Of a stretch of DNA of 54,422 nucleotides, positions 37,601 through 45,773 are shown piece by piece (the stretch's first letter is position 1; each line of letters begins with the position of its first letter). Under the pieces are notes generated by a model. That model saw nothing but the letters and a program-made list of their open reading frames with translations. It was not told the DNA's origin and did not search any database. The stretch is from Pseudomonadota bacterium (lineage in GTDB: Bacteria > Pseudomonadota > Alphaproteobacteria > Rhizobiales > Hyphomicrobiaceae). The position numbers and the translations under genes are program-made. The stretch spans positions 1 through 54,422 of the forward strand of contig JAFAFW010000064.1 of the NCBI GenBank assembly GCA_023423275.1. Reading direction: 5' to 3'.

Positions 37601-37790
37601 GCGCCACCGTCGTCTCGACCACTTGCGCCGACGCGCCCGGATATAGCGCCGTGACGCGCACCTGCGGCGGCACGATGTCGGGAAGCTGCGCGACGGGAAG
37701 CCTGGTGAGCGCCAGGAGACCACCAATGGTCATCAGGATTGCGATGACAACCGCCAGACGCGGACGGTCGATAAAGGTATCGGAGATCAC
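34638..37790 (-). CDS. RND family efflux pump permease (MexF/AcrB-like)
   Basis: The 1050-residue proton-driven pump starts ISDTFIDRPRLAVVIAILMTIGG and carries the paired proton-relay aspartates in GIVVDDAIVVVENVERVM. The second half shows ALAAKNGILIVEFAKERREAG. Length and loops fit hydrophobic-compound exporters of the HAE1 family. The start is GTG, overlapping the stop of the adaptor gene in a GTGA arrangement, so translation is coupled. It is not closely similar to the first pump by eye. No outer-membrane channel gene is adjacent. Confidence 0.93.
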   Translation of the reverse strand: MISDTFIDRPRLAVVIAILMTIGGLLALTRLPVAQLPDIVPPQVRVTALYPGASAQVVETTVAQPLEAKVIGVDKMLYMKSTSGSDGSYNLTVSFELGTDPDINTVNVNNRVQTALSQLPNEVQLQGLTVQKQSSSILQFISLYSNDKNYTPLFLTNYATINILDEIARTSGVGSASLFGRLNYSMRIWFDIDRLTSLGLVPSDIVAAIRTQNVQAPVGRIGARPVPDDQKFQFNVQTQGRLTTPEEFGNIVIRANPDGSILHVRDVARVELGALNEDSEASLNGEPAVVIGIYLAPGANALTTATAVQNKLDELRKRFPPGMDVRAVYDSTTFVNDTVTAVIHTLIEAFILVALVVFLFLGNFRATLIPIIAVPVSLIATFAVLLALGYSANTVSLLAMVLAIGIVVDDAIVVVENVERVMEEEPELSPSDASKKAMGEVTAPIIAITMVLLSVFVPIGFIPGISGELFRQFAVTISVAMLFSALNALTLSPALCAVFLRHSGPRRGIMGWIGRRIDSVRDGYAYVVSRLLRIAVVSVVAVAICFGGILGLASITPGGFLPEEDQGAFFINIQLPEGASVARTKAVVRQVEALVKSMPPVDDVIAVSGFSLLDNYSASNNALMVVRLKPFADRTAAGDSAQALIGKIFVASQQILAANILPFNLPPIIGLSTGGGFEYQLNNLEGAEPTAMASVANGLIAAANQDPRLTRVFTTFAANTPSLYLDIDRDKAQALGLTMESVFSTLQATLGGTFVNNFNLFGRTWQVNLQGDARDRRDINALWEIYVRSNSGAMVPLQSIAEVRPVTGPAVVTRYNNYRSVTINGSPAPGVSSGTAMNAMAEVSDRVLPQGYAFEWTGTAFQEQRASGQTGAILALAVLFAYLFLVGLYESWVIPIPVLLSVSVGILGAFVGMLIARVTLDLYAQIGLVVLIALAAKNGILIVEFAKERREAGMSIAEAAEVGARLRFRAVMMTSIAFILGLVPLVWADGASMIARRNVSTPVFVGMLTASTIGIFLIPMLYMTFQSARERIKARFGGASAPAHTEASNP

Positions 37791-39019
37791 TTCTTGGGCT
37801 CCCGCGCCGGCTTCGACTTCCGTTCAGGATTGGCTTGCGGCGGCGGCGGCACGTCCTCCGATTTTGTGGCTGGCGTGGTTGAGGATGTATTGGGGCTGAC
37901 GAGCTGAGGATTGACTGGCCTGCCGTCCGCAACCCGCTGGACGCCGTCAATCACCACTTTCTCACCAGCCTCTAGTCCGGACTCGACCGACGCCGTTTCC
38001 GGCGTCGACTGGCCCAGCTTCACATTCCGCCGTCGCGCGATGTTGTCATTGCCGACGACGAAAACATAATCGCCCTGCATATCGGTGAGGATGGCGACAC
38101 GCGGAACGGCAATAACCGTGCGTGGCTTGACGTCCTCCAGGATCACGGTGACGAACTCATCGTTCGTCAGCTCGCGCAGATACCTCGGCCCGCCCTTGAC
38201 GGGTTCGTTCGGAATCGTGCCGCGGAGAATGATCGAATCGGTGTCGCGCGCGACGCTGATATCCACGAAATCGAGCTTACCGACCTGGTTGTAGAGCCGG
38301 CCGTCCGGAAGGCGCAGACGCAGACGAACCGCACTGAACCCCTTCGCGGCATACTCCGCTCTGAGCGCGAGAAGACGCCGGACGGACATGGGGAACACGA
38401 CGTACATCGGATCCTGGCTCACCACCGTCGCGAGCACGCCCGCCGTTGGTCCGACGACATTACCCGGATCGATGGCGACGCGCCCGATGCGCCCGTCGAT
38501 CGGCGAGCGGATATCGGTATAGCCAAGATTGATCTGTGACTGTCTCAGCTCGGCTTGGGCCGAGCGCAGCAACGCTGCGGCAGTCTTCTGATTGGCAAGC
38601 GCATCGTCGTAGGCGCGTTGTGTGCCTGTCGCGTTCTTGAGCAGCGTCTGCGCTCGTTCGAGCGCGATGTTGGCATTGTCGAGCTGAGCCTGGGCCTGAG
38701 CAATGCCTGCCTCTTTCGCCTCGACGTCCGCGAGGAATGGCGCTTTCTCAATTTCGAACAGGATATCGTCCTTGCGGACCTCGGCCCCTTCCTCGAACAT
38801 CTGCTTTTCGAGAAAGCCGGTCACGCGCGCGATCAGGTCGACCTTTTGCATGGCCTCGACTCGGCCGCGCACTTCGGTGGTTTCGGTGATGGCGCGAGGC
38901 TCCACAACCGCGACGCCAACCGCCGGCGGTCCGGCGGGGGGCCTTTGCGCCTGGGCATTCGAGGCCAAAGACAGCAACGCGGCTGCTATGAAGGTCCCAA
39001 CCGTCAAACGTGCGCGCAT
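37787..39019 (-). CDS. RND efflux membrane-fusion protein (MexE/AcrA-like)
   Basis: The 410-residue adaptor has a signal peptide, MRARLTVGTFIAAALLSLAS followed by NAQAQ, a coiled-coil hairpin around 100-165 and the motif DIRSPIDGRIGRVAIDPGNVV of the lipoyl half. The C-terminal 35 residues are proline- and lysine-rich. The ATG at 39019 has GGAG upstream at a good distance; ATGs at 39037 and 39064 are weaker. Its stop overlaps the pump start. Together they form one efflux operon. Confidence 0.9.
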   Translation of the reverse strand: MRARLTVGTFIAAALLSLASNAQAQRPPAGPPAVGVAVVEPRAITETTEVRGRVEAMQKVDLIARVTGFLEKQMFEEGAEVRKDDILFEIEKAPFLADVEAKEAGIAQAQAQLDNANIALERAQTLLKNATGTQRAYDDALANQKTAAALLRSAQAELRQSQINLGYTDIRSPIDGRIGRVAIDPGNVVGPTAGVLATVVSQDPMYVVFPMSVRRLLALRAEYAAKGFSAVRLRLRLPDGRLYNQVGKLDFVDISVARDTDSIILRGTIPNEPVKGGPRYLRELTNDEFVTVILEDVKPRTVIAVPRVAILTDMQGDYVFVVGNDNIARRRNVKLGQSTPETASVESGLEAGEKVVIDGVQRVADGRPVNPQLVSPNTSSTTPATKSEDVPPPPQANPERKSKPAREPKK

Positions 39020-39256
39020 AGGGATCTCCGGAGTCATCAACCCGCGCTCAGAACGGTCGAGCATTCCATGCCGCCTTGGAAAAATCGAGCCCAGTCACCG
39101 ATGCATCGAAATCAAGATAACGCAAGATATTCGTATTTGTATCGGTTCATGGATGCTGCAGAGTTGCAACAACCATCCCCGGACGCAGGATCAGTAGCAC
39201 TTGCCGGGTTCACTGAATATTAAGTCGCAGACAGAAGAGCGGCCGAACTTTGAGAA

Positions 39257-39283
39257 GAAAGGTGAATATTGGGTTCACCTTTC
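39257..39283 (-). terminator. Intrinsic terminator after the M20 peptidase gene
   Basis: GAAAGGTGAA (39257-39266) and TTCACCTTTC (39274-39283) pair perfectly over 10 bp with a 7-nt loop. It lies 21 bp after the peptidase stop; the minus-strand RNA continues UUCUC after the stem. It separates the peptidase from the adaptor gene that starts at 39019. Confidence 0.75.
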
Positions 39284-39304
39284 CCGGCGGCACTTGAATT
39301 GCGT

Positions 39305-40474
39305 TTAGCCGAACCGCCCCATGCGCAGGATCGCGAGCGCCATGGCCTGGGCACGCGGCACGATCGATTCGACGTCCAGATACTCTTCTGGTGTATGCGC
39401 ATTGCCGCCGACCGGACCCACGGCACAAATCGTCGGACATCCCATGGCTGCCGTGAACCCCGAGTCGGCGCAGCCCCCGGAAAATTCCCCTTCGATCGCC
39501 AAGCCGGCATCCTTCGCCGCGGCCTGATAATGGGAAAACAGCGCCTCGGACGACGCGGTCGGATTAAGCGGCACGAACTCGCCGTTGATCTTCAGCTTAG
39601 CCACCGTGCCGGGAACTGTGCTCGTCGCCACGATCTGTTCGATCTTGGCCATGTTCACAGCGCGCTCGGGCGGATCGACATAACGCAGGTCGATCTCGGC
39701 CTCGGCCAGCGGCGCCACCATGTTGATCGCCTCTCCGCCATGGACGATGCCGACATTCAGCGTCGTTCCCTTGTCCAGATTGGTGAGCTTATGGATCGCG
39801 ATGATCTTATGCGCCAACTCGCCGATGGCACTGATGCCTTTCTCGAAATTGCCGCCGGAATGCGCCGCTCGGCCCTCGATCGTCATGCGCATGAAGACGC
39901 CGCCCTTGCGCCCGGTCACGACGTTGCCATTCGCGCGGCCCGGCTCCGAATTCAGAACCACGCGGGCTTCGCGCGCGACGCGCTCGATAACCGGGCGGCA
40001 AGACGGAGATCCGATTTCTTCATCACTCGTGATCAACCCGATGACCGGAGCTGGGTTGCCGCCGAATTTCTTGAACGCCGTCAGGATGAATGCGTTCATG
40101 ACGAGGCCCGCCTTCATATCGGCGACACCCGGACCATAAGCCCGGCCATTCTCGATGCGAAAAGGACGACGCCCCGCTTCGCCTTTCGAAAACACGGTAT
40201 CGCGATGGCCCAACAACAGGATGGGCTTTTCGTTCTCAAGCCGGTCATCGAGGCGGACATGGATGGCATCGCCGAACCGCTCCATGGGCTCGCGTCGCGT
40301 CAGCAGGCCCTGCTCGGCGAAAAAGCGTTCGAACCGTTGACCAACGGCATCGACCCCCGCCTTGTCGTAACTCCCGGAATCGATATTCACCACGTCACGC
40401 AGCAACTCAATCATCGCCGGCTTCTGCTCTTCCAGCCAAGCGGTGATTACGGATTCATTCCCGGTCGCTGCCAT
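39305..40474 (-). CDS. M20 family metallopeptidase (glutamate carboxypeptidase-like)
   Basis: The 389-residue zinc enzyme has the M20 metal motifs: GHRDTVF (histidine-x-aspartate), GVADMKAG, SDEEIGS with the catalytic and metal glutamates, NSEPG, and a C-terminal SGGCADSGFTAAMG. It resembles carboxypeptidase G2-type enzymes that remove glutamate or act on acyl amino acids. The ATG at 40474 follows AGGGA at a good distance; an ATG 27 bases upstream is less likely. There is no signal peptide. It stands alone between two efflux loci. The substrate is unknown. Confidence 0.88.
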   Translation of the reverse strand: MAATGNESVITAWLEEQKPAMIELLRDVVNIDSGSYDKAGVDAVGQRFERFFAEQGLLTRREPMERFGDAIHVRLDDRLENEKPILLLGHRDTVFSKGEAGRRPFRIENGRAYGPGVADMKAGLVMNAFILTAFKKFGGNPAPVIGLITSDEEIGSPSCRPVIERVAREARVVLNSEPGRANGNVVTGRKGGVFMRMTIEGRAAHSGGNFEKGISAIGELAHKIIAIHKLTNLDKGTTLNVGIVHGGEAINMVAPLAEAEIDLRYVDPPERAVNMAKIEQIVATSTVPGTVAKLKINGEFVPLNPTASSEALFSHYQAAAKDAGLAIEGEFSGGCADSGFTAAMGCPTICAVGPVGGNAHTPEEYLDVESIVPRAQAMALAILRMGRFG

Positions 40475-40567
40475 GTCATCCCTCGTGCGTGCGTGCGTCA
40501 ACGCTCGCTATCCTAGTGCGGGAGCGCGCTGCAGGAAACGGTCTAAGAACGGTCCGAAGACACGCGC

Positions 40568-41638
40568 TTATTTCCGCGCCGTAGCCAGGGCACTCGACCC
40601 TCCGAAGAGCTGGCCGAGACGGCGTTCCCTTTCGGTATCGACACGGACTGTTGCCGTCATTCCCGCGCGCAAGGGCAGCTCATCGGCATGCGGCAGCAGG
40701 CGCAGGCGCACAGGCAGCCGCTGCACCACCTTGACCCAATTGCCGGAGGCATTCTGCGGAGGCAGAATTGCGAACTCTGCACCCGTAGCCGGACTGATGC
40801 TTTCGACCTCGGCGCGCCACTCCGTGTCGGGGTAGATATCCAGCGACACGGTTGCCTGCTGTCCAGGCCGGACATGCGTGAGCTCGGTTTCTTTGAAATT
40901 GGCTTCAACCCACGGTCTCGCATCGCTCACCAGAGCAAACAGTGGCGTCGCCGCCCGGATCTGTTCACCCGGCTGCAGCTTGACGTTGACCGCGATCCCG
41001 CTCAGCGGGGCGCGGATCGTCGTGCGCGAAAGGTCGAGCAAAGCGCGGTCGCGAGCCGCCCGCTTCTCACGGACCAATGGATGATCATCGACCGGCTGGT
41101 CAGGCAAACCGCCCAACTGGGCTGCAACCCGCGACACTTTCTGACGCATGACAGCGACTCTGTCCCGCGCGGCGATGGCGTTGATTTCGACCTCCTCCAG
41201 CTTGGTCGAAGACACGATCCCGCGGCCGGCAAGCTGCTTCTGACGTGAAAACTGAGCCTCCCAGTACGTCGTTTTGCTTTCGGCTTCCTGCAGTTCGCTG
41301 CGCGCCTCGTTCCAACTCGCCAGCAGAGTTGCAACCTCGGTGCGGCTCGCATCCAATTCCGCTTCGGCCTGTGCGAGTGCCACGGAGAACGGCTCAGGGT
41401 CGAGCCGCACCAGCGTGTCGCCGACGCGGACGTCGTCGTGATCGTGCACCCTGACCTCGATAATCCGTCCGGCGATTTCCGAGGAGATCTGCGCGATATC
41501 GGCTTTGACGTAGGCGTTCTCGGTGGAAACGTAGCGGCCGCCCATGAGCCACGCGAACAGGCCAATAGCGACGACAAAACACGGGACCACGATCAGCAGA
41601 ACCGGTCTCGCCCAACGATGTCCCAGATACCGCCTCAA
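40568..41638 (-). CDS. emrA: HlyD/EmrA-type membrane-fusion protein
   Basis: The 356-residue protein has an N-terminal membrane segment (about 11-31), then YVSTENAYVKADIAQISSEIAG (in part), the hallmark of EmrA-type adaptors that work with MFS pumps, a long coiled coil (90-180) and TTIRAPLSGIAVNVKLQPGEQI. It overlaps the marR gene stop by 4 bp. The partner pump is the divergent DHA2 transporter gene at 42247. Together they would export hydrophobic compounds across both membranes. Confidence 0.88.
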   Translation of the reverse strand: MRRYLGHRWARPVLLIVVPCFVVAIGLFAWLMGGRYVSTENAYVKADIAQISSEIAGRIIEVRVHDHDDVRVGDTLVRLDPEPFSVALAQAEAELDASRTEVATLLASWNEARSELQEAESKTTYWEAQFSRQKQLAGRGIVSSTKLEEVEINAIAARDRVAVMRQKVSRVAAQLGGLPDQPVDDHPLVREKRAARDRALLDLSRTTIRAPLSGIAVNVKLQPGEQIRAATPLFALVSDARPWVEANFKETELTHVRPGQQATVSLDIYPDTEWRAEVESISPATGAEFAILPPQNASGNWVKVVQRLPVRLRLLPHADELPLRAGMTATVRVDTERERRLGQLFGGSSALATARK

Positions 41639-42129
41639 AGCACGCGCGCCTCATCCTTCTTGCCGACTCGCCGGGCCGTGAGCGCCGGATCGTGCTCGAC
41701 CAGGGCCTGCAGCCGCCCTTTGACGCGCCGCATGACCGTGGAAAACTGCTCCCTTTCGCGCGAAGTCAGTCCATCGAGAGCCTCATCCACGGTCCCCGCC
41801 GCCACCGGCCAGATGACGGTGTGCAGCTTCTCTCCCTTGGGTGTCAGGTGTATGCGATTGACCCGCCGGTCGCGTGGATCGGCGCGCCGTTCCACCCAGC
41901 CCTTCCGCTCCAGTCTATCGATCAATCGACCCGCCGTCGGCTTCTCGATTTCCAGGAGATCAGCGACCTCCGACTGGCTGAGGCCGGGCCGGCTGTGCAA
42001 GCGCGTCAGCACGGTCCATTGCGGCCGTGTGAGCCCGAGACGCCGAACCCGCCGGTCGAACACCGTGCGCAGCAATCGTCCGACGTCTGCGATCATATAG
42101 CCGATGTAGTATTCGTCGTCGGGAGACAT
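41635..42129 (-). CDS. MarR-family transcription regulator
   Basis: The 164-residue regulator has the winged helix-turn-helix of MarR: LTRPQWTVLTRLHSRPGLSQ, VADLLEIEKPTAGRLIDRLE and RKGWVERRADPRDRRV. The start at 42129 gives the normal MarR size; an ATG at 42150 is an alternative. It is the first gene of marR-emrA and is divergent from emrB, the common layout for self-controlled multidrug pumps. An imperfect palindrome covers the -10 box of its promoter. Confidence 0.9.
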   Translation of the reverse strand: MSPDDEYYIGYMIADVGRLLRTVFDRRVRRLGLTRPQWTVLTRLHSRPGLSQSEVADLLEIEKPTAGRLIDRLERKGWVERRADPRDRRVNRIHLTPKGEKLHTVIWPVAAGTVDEALDGLTSREREQFSTVMRRVKGRLQALVEHDPALTARRVGKKDEARVL

Positions 42130-42157
42130 CCTGCGATCCCTGCCCTCCATATCGTAA

Positions 42158-42197
42158 GCTAGGACACTATTAGCATGGCATCCATTGTCGTGGTCAA
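42158..42197 (-). promoter_or_regulatory. marR-emrA promoter and likely MarR operator
   Basis: On the minus strand TTGACC (42197-42192) and GCTAAT (42174-42169) are 17 bp apart. The imperfect palindrome GCTAATAGTGTCCTAGC (42174-42158) starts at the -10 box and covers the expected start of transcription. Its outer GCTA/TAGC arms pair exactly. This is where a MarR dimer would block its own gene. Confidence 0.5.
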
Positions 42198-42246
42198 CGT
42201 CCGGCCTGCGATGTAGATTGCGGGCCGCGTCAGAGCCGGTAGTAGC

Positions 42247-43758
42247 ATGACAGACGATAGCGTTTACCAATTCAGCACCACCCAGCGTCTTCTCGTGCTG
42301 ATCATCGTCACGCTGGGCACGACGATCTACGCCGCGACCATTCTCGTCTCATCCGCGTTGCTGCCCCAGCTCCAGGGTGCGATGGGCGCCACCCAGGATG
42401 AGATCTCCTGGGTCATGACGTTCAACATCGTTGCCACCGCCGTCGCCACGCCAGCCACCGGCTGGATCGCCGGACGGTTCGGCCGTCGCGCGACGATGTT
42501 CTGGTGCATCGTGGCTTTCAGCATCGCGACGTTCATGTGCGGGGCTTCGACGTCACTCACCGAACTCGTGGCGTGGCGCATCGTTCAGGGCGCCTTCGGG
42601 GCCCCGCTGGTGCCGCTCGGCCAGACCATCCTGCTCGACGCCTTTCCGCGCCGGCAACATGGCATCGTCATCTCGATCTTCGGCATGGCGAACATGATCG
42701 GCCCCTCTCTCGGCCCGACATTTGCCGGGCAGATCGCGGAGAACTACGGCTGGCAATGGGGATTCTGGATGGTACTGCCGGTCGCCGCTGTGGCCGCCAT
42801 CGGCTTTCGTGCCGTGCTGCCCGCGGACAAAGGTGACGAAACACGTCTCGACTGGACCGGATTTCTCACCCTGTCGGCCGCGATTGCGTGCGCACAGCTC
42901 GTGTTCTCGCGCGGCCAGCGGCTGGACTGGTTCGACAGTGGCGAGATCATCATCGTGACATTCATCGCCGCGATCGCGTTCTACATGTTCATCGCGCACA
43001 GCCTGACTGCGGAACGGCCATTTGTCAGCCTTCGGCTCATGCTCGATCGCAATTACAGCCTGGGCCTGATCCTGGTCATGCTCTACGGCATGCTCAATTT
43101 CGCGCCGATCGTGCTCCTGCCACCTCTTCTCCAGCAGCATGCCGGCATTCCGGAATCGGCGATCGGCACCATGATCGGATGGCGCGGCATCGGGGCGACC
43201 ATCGGCTTCTTCCTGGCGATGTTCATGGGTTGGATGGACGCTCGCGTGGCGCTCATCCTTGGCTCGTTGGTACAGGTGGCCACCGGCTTCTGGCTGATGA
43301 CCTTCGACCTCAACGTCAGCACGTTCGAGCTCAATGCCAATACGTGCCTGCAAGGCATCGCGATCGGCATCTGCTGGGTCCCGCTGACGGTCATCACCTT
43401 CTCGACACTGAAGCCGGAAAGCCGCGCCGAGGGCATGGCGATATTCCATCTGCTGCGCAATTTCGGCTCCAGCCTGTTCATCTCGGTTGCCGTGGCCGAG
43501 ATCGTGCGCTCGACCGCGACGAATTATGCGCGCATGACCGAATTCATTTCTCCTTACAACCCTGCCCTCGAATTGCCCTGGGTGACGGGAGCCTGGACGA
43601 TGGACACGGTGCAAGGGCTCGCGAAGCTGGCCAACGAGATCACGCGGCAAGCCGCCATGATCGGCTACCTGAACGCCTTCGTCCTGTATACCGTCGTGTC
43701 GGGGCTGGTGATCCCGCTGTGTCTGCTGGCGCGGATACCGAAGGCGAAACCGGCCTGA
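42247..43758 (+). CDS. emrB: DHA2 family MFS multidrug transporter (EmrB/QacA-like)
   Basis: The 503-residue protein has 14 predicted membrane segments. Loop 2-3 contains GWIAGRFGRRATMFW, the MFS motif A, and the segment QTILLDAFPRRQHGI and MIGPSLGPTFAGQIAENYGW include the antiporter motif C-like glycine/proline pattern. It is divergent from marR-emrA by 117 bp and is their likely target. Substrates would be lipophilic drugs or fatty-acid-like compounds, not resolvable here. Confidence 0.92.
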   Translation: MTDDSVYQFSTTQRLLVLIIVTLGTTIYAATILVSSALLPQLQGAMGATQDEISWVMTFNIVATAVATPATGWIAGRFGRRATMFWCIVAFSIATFMCGASTSLTELVAWRIVQGAFGAPLVPLGQTILLDAFPRRQHGIVISIFGMANMIGPSLGPTFAGQIAENYGWQWGFWMVLPVAAVAAIGFRAVLPADKGDETRLDWTGFLTLSAAIACAQLVFSRGQRLDWFDSGEIIIVTFIAAIAFYMFIAHSLTAERPFVSLRLMLDRNYSLGLILVMLYGMLNFAPIVLLPPLLQQHAGIPESAIGTMIGWRGIGATIGFFLAMFMGWMDARVALILGSLVQVATGFWLMTFDLNVSTFELNANTCLQGIAIGICWVPLTVITFSTLKPESRAEGMAIFHLLRNFGSSLFISVAVAEIVRSTATNYARMTEFISPYNPALELPWVTGAWTMDTVQGLAKLANEITRQAAMIGYLNAFVLYTVVSGLVIPLCLLARIPKAKPA

Positions 43759-43835
43759 GGCGGCTTGCACGTGCGCACATCATCGGCATGATTGAGCGTA
43801 CTGAGCGCAGCAGGGTGGCTCGGCTGGACTGGATT

Positions 43836-44411
43836 ATGCTGGAAATTCGTGCACTCACCTCGGACATCTGGGCCGATCTGGAAAGACTGTTCGGCGCTCA
43901 TCGCGTGACGAACTCCTGCTGGTGCATGTGGTTCATCATTCGCGTGAAGGAGTTCCACGAGAACGGCGCGAGCGTGAATGCTGCAAAACTCCGCGCGTTG
44001 GCCGAGAACTCCGCGCATCCGTTGGGCCTGATCGCCTATCGCGACGGCGGCCCGGTCGGATGGATCGCAGCCGGGCCACGCTCCCGCTATGCACGCGCCA
44101 TCCACACACCGACCCTGAAGGGGCTAGACCACGCAGAAAACGACGATGTGTGGCTCATACCGTGCTTTTTCGTGCGGCCGGACATGCGCGGTAACGGTGT
44201 CGCACAATCCTTACTCCGCGAGGCGGTCGCCTTGGCCAGCGCAGCGGGAGCCAAAGCCGTTGAAGGCTTCCCAACGCCAGGCAGCAAGCGCGTCAGCACC
44301 GACAGTCAAGTTGGGACCGAGTACATGTTCAAGGCTTGCGGATTTGAAGCCGTTCACCGGCCATCTTCCAACCGGGTGGTTATGCGTTTGGCGCTCTCGG
44401 TGTCGAATTAG
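43836..44411 (+). CDS. GNAT family N-acetyltransferase
   Basis: The 191-residue protein shows the GNAT acetyl-CoA-binding strand and loop in CFFVRPDMRGNGVAQSLLREAV (R/Q-x-x-G-x-G/A pattern, in part). An N-terminal cysteine pair, SCWCMWF, is typical of a small GNAT subgroup. The start is uncertain: ATG at 43836 is preferred, ATG at 43788 is possible. It follows emrB by 77 bp on the same strand and converges on hisF. The acceptor is unknown. Confidence 0.8.
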   Translation: MLEIRALTSDIWADLERLFGAHRVTNSCWCMWFIIRVKEFHENGASVNAAKLRALAENSAHPLGLIAYRDGGPVGWIAAGPRSRYARAIHTPTLKGLDHAENDDVWLIPCFFVRPDMRGNGVAQSLLREAVALASAAGAKAVEGFPTPGSKRVSTDSQVGTEYMFKACGFEAVHRPSSNRVVMRLALSVSN

Positions 44412-44433
44412 ATCGTGGTCGGAGCGACCGCGT

Positions 44434-45216
44434 TTACGCCGCAGCGTCCAGGCGCATTGCAATCCCGGCATCAGCCATGTGCCGCTTGGCCTGGCCGATC
44501 GTGTACGTGCCGAAGTGGAAGATCGAGGCAGCCAGCACCGCGCTGGCATGTCCGAGCCGCACGCCGTCAACGAGATGATCGAGCGTCCCCACGCCGCCGG
44601 ACGCGATCACCGGCACGCTAACGGCATCCGACACCGCCCGCGTCAGCGCCACGTCGAAGCCGGACTTGGTGCCGTCACGATCCATCGAGGTCAGAAGGAT
44701 TTCCCCTGCACCCAAGTCCACAACCTCACGGGCATAATCGATAGCATTGATCCCGGTCGGCTTGCGGCCACCGTGGGTGAAGATTTCCCAGCGATCTTCT
44801 TCACCTGTCGCTGACACCTTCTTGGCGTCGATCGCCACAACGATGCACTGCGCGCCGAACTTCTCCGACGCCGCTCGGACAAAACTGCGATCAGTGACAG
44901 CCGCCGTATTGATGGACGCCTTGTCCGCACCCGCCTCTAGAAGCCTGCGAATATCATCGACCGTCCGAATGCCGCCACCAACTGTCAACGGCATGAAACA
45001 GCGTTCGGCCGTACGCCGCACGATATCAAGCAGGATGCCGCGATCTTCGTGGCTCGCCGTGATATCGAGAAAGCACAGCTCGTCAGCACCCGCCGCGTCA
45101 TAAGCGGCGGCGGCTTCCACCGGATCTCCGGCGTCGATCAGATCGACGAACTGGACGCCTTTGACGACGCGTCCGTCCTTAACATCGAGACAGGGGATGA
45201 TGCGGGTTTTCAGCAT
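44434..45216 (-). CDS. hisF: Imidazole glycerol phosphate synthase cyclase subunit
   Basis: The 260-residue TIM barrel makes imidazole glycerol phosphate and AICAR from PRFAR, using ammonia from HisH. The two catalytic aspartates are visible, Asp11 in IIPCLDVKDGRVVKG and the later one in CIVVAIDAKK. VIASGGVGTLDHL forms a phosphate-binding loop. The start at 45216 gives the normal N-terminus MLKTRIIPCLD. It lies near hisA but an opposite-strand gene is between them. hisH is not in the window. Confidence 0.96.
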   Translation of the reverse strand: MLKTRIIPCLDVKDGRVVKGVQFVDLIDAGDPVEAAAAYDAAGADELCFLDITASHEDRGILLDIVRRTAERCFMPLTVGGGIRTVDDIRRLLEAGADKASINTAAVTDRSFVRAASEKFGAQCIVVAIDAKKVSATGEEDRWEIFTHGGRKPTGINAIDYAREVVDLGAGEILLTSMDRDGTKSGFDVALTRAVSDAVSVPVIASGGVGTLDHLVDGVRLGHASAVLAASIFHFGTYTIGQAKRHMADAGIAMRLDAAA

Positions 45217-45308
45217 GGCATCTTCTTGGCCCGCCCGGGTCTTGGATGCAATGAGATCTTGCGGCACAGTTGCCGTTAACGATTCAGACGGCGGGGAGGA
45301 TACGGCGG

Positions 45309-45773
45309 ATGGCCAAGGACAGCAGCCACGATCTCGAACAGGTTGCAGCCGCCGTCAAACGCAAGAAGCTCGCTGCCGAGGACATCCGTTTGCTGCGCGA
45401 ACGGATCGCGGCGCTCGATGAAGCGGGCACCGAGCACCGCTTCGTCAAAACCGCCCTGCGCAACCTCAAGATCGCGGGAACGCAGCTCAAGGACATCGAA
45501 GCCCGGCAACCCGGCGCCGTGCTGGACGAGGCCGCGTTCGAAGCTCTGCCGGAACATATGCGCAAGCGGATCCTGACACGGCTCGACAACATCGCCACGC
45601 GAATGCGCGAAGTCTCCGAAGGCGCCAAACCAGCCGATTATAGCGATCCGGCGTTCCGCTGCCTGCGCGACTATCAAACCTGCCGCCGCGACGCCCGCAT
45701 TCCCGCGATCTGGTGCCAGCTCGCGATGGTCGTCTGCCTGCTGCGCTCGGTGATCTCGCTCAAGCCCGGCTAG
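45309..45773 (+). CDS. Hypothetical protein between hisF and hisA
   Basis: The 154-residue protein has no family that I recognise. The first 60 residues are charged and helical, with a coiled-coil look (LRERIAALDEAGTEHRFVKT), the middle has MRKRILTRLDNIATRMREV, and the end is hydrophobic (IWCQLAMVVCLLRSVISL, about 133-150), perhaps a membrane or packing helix. A GGGGAGGA site precedes the ATG. It runs against hisF and hisA and its end overlaps the hisA stop region by 14 bp. Confidence 0.65.
   Translation: MAKDSSHDLEQVAAAVKRKKLAAEDIRLLRERIAALDEAGTEHRFVKTALRNLKIAGTQLKDIEARQPGAVLDEAAFEALPEHMRKRILTRLDNIATRMREVSEGAKPADYSDPAFRCLRDYQTCRRDARIPAIWCQLAMVVCLLRSVISLKPG

Noticed and set aside
36375..37646. 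A 423-codon plus-strand frame inside the second RND pump
   Set aside because: It mirrors the pump gene and consists mostly of arginine, histidine and aspartate.
42553..43770. A 405-codon minus-strand frame over emrB
   Set aside because: It is an antisense shadow of a 14-segment transporter with good MFS motifs.
42888..43835. N-terminal extension of the GNAT gene through emrB
   Set aside because: The frame is open by chance inside emrB; the GNAT fold starts after 43836.
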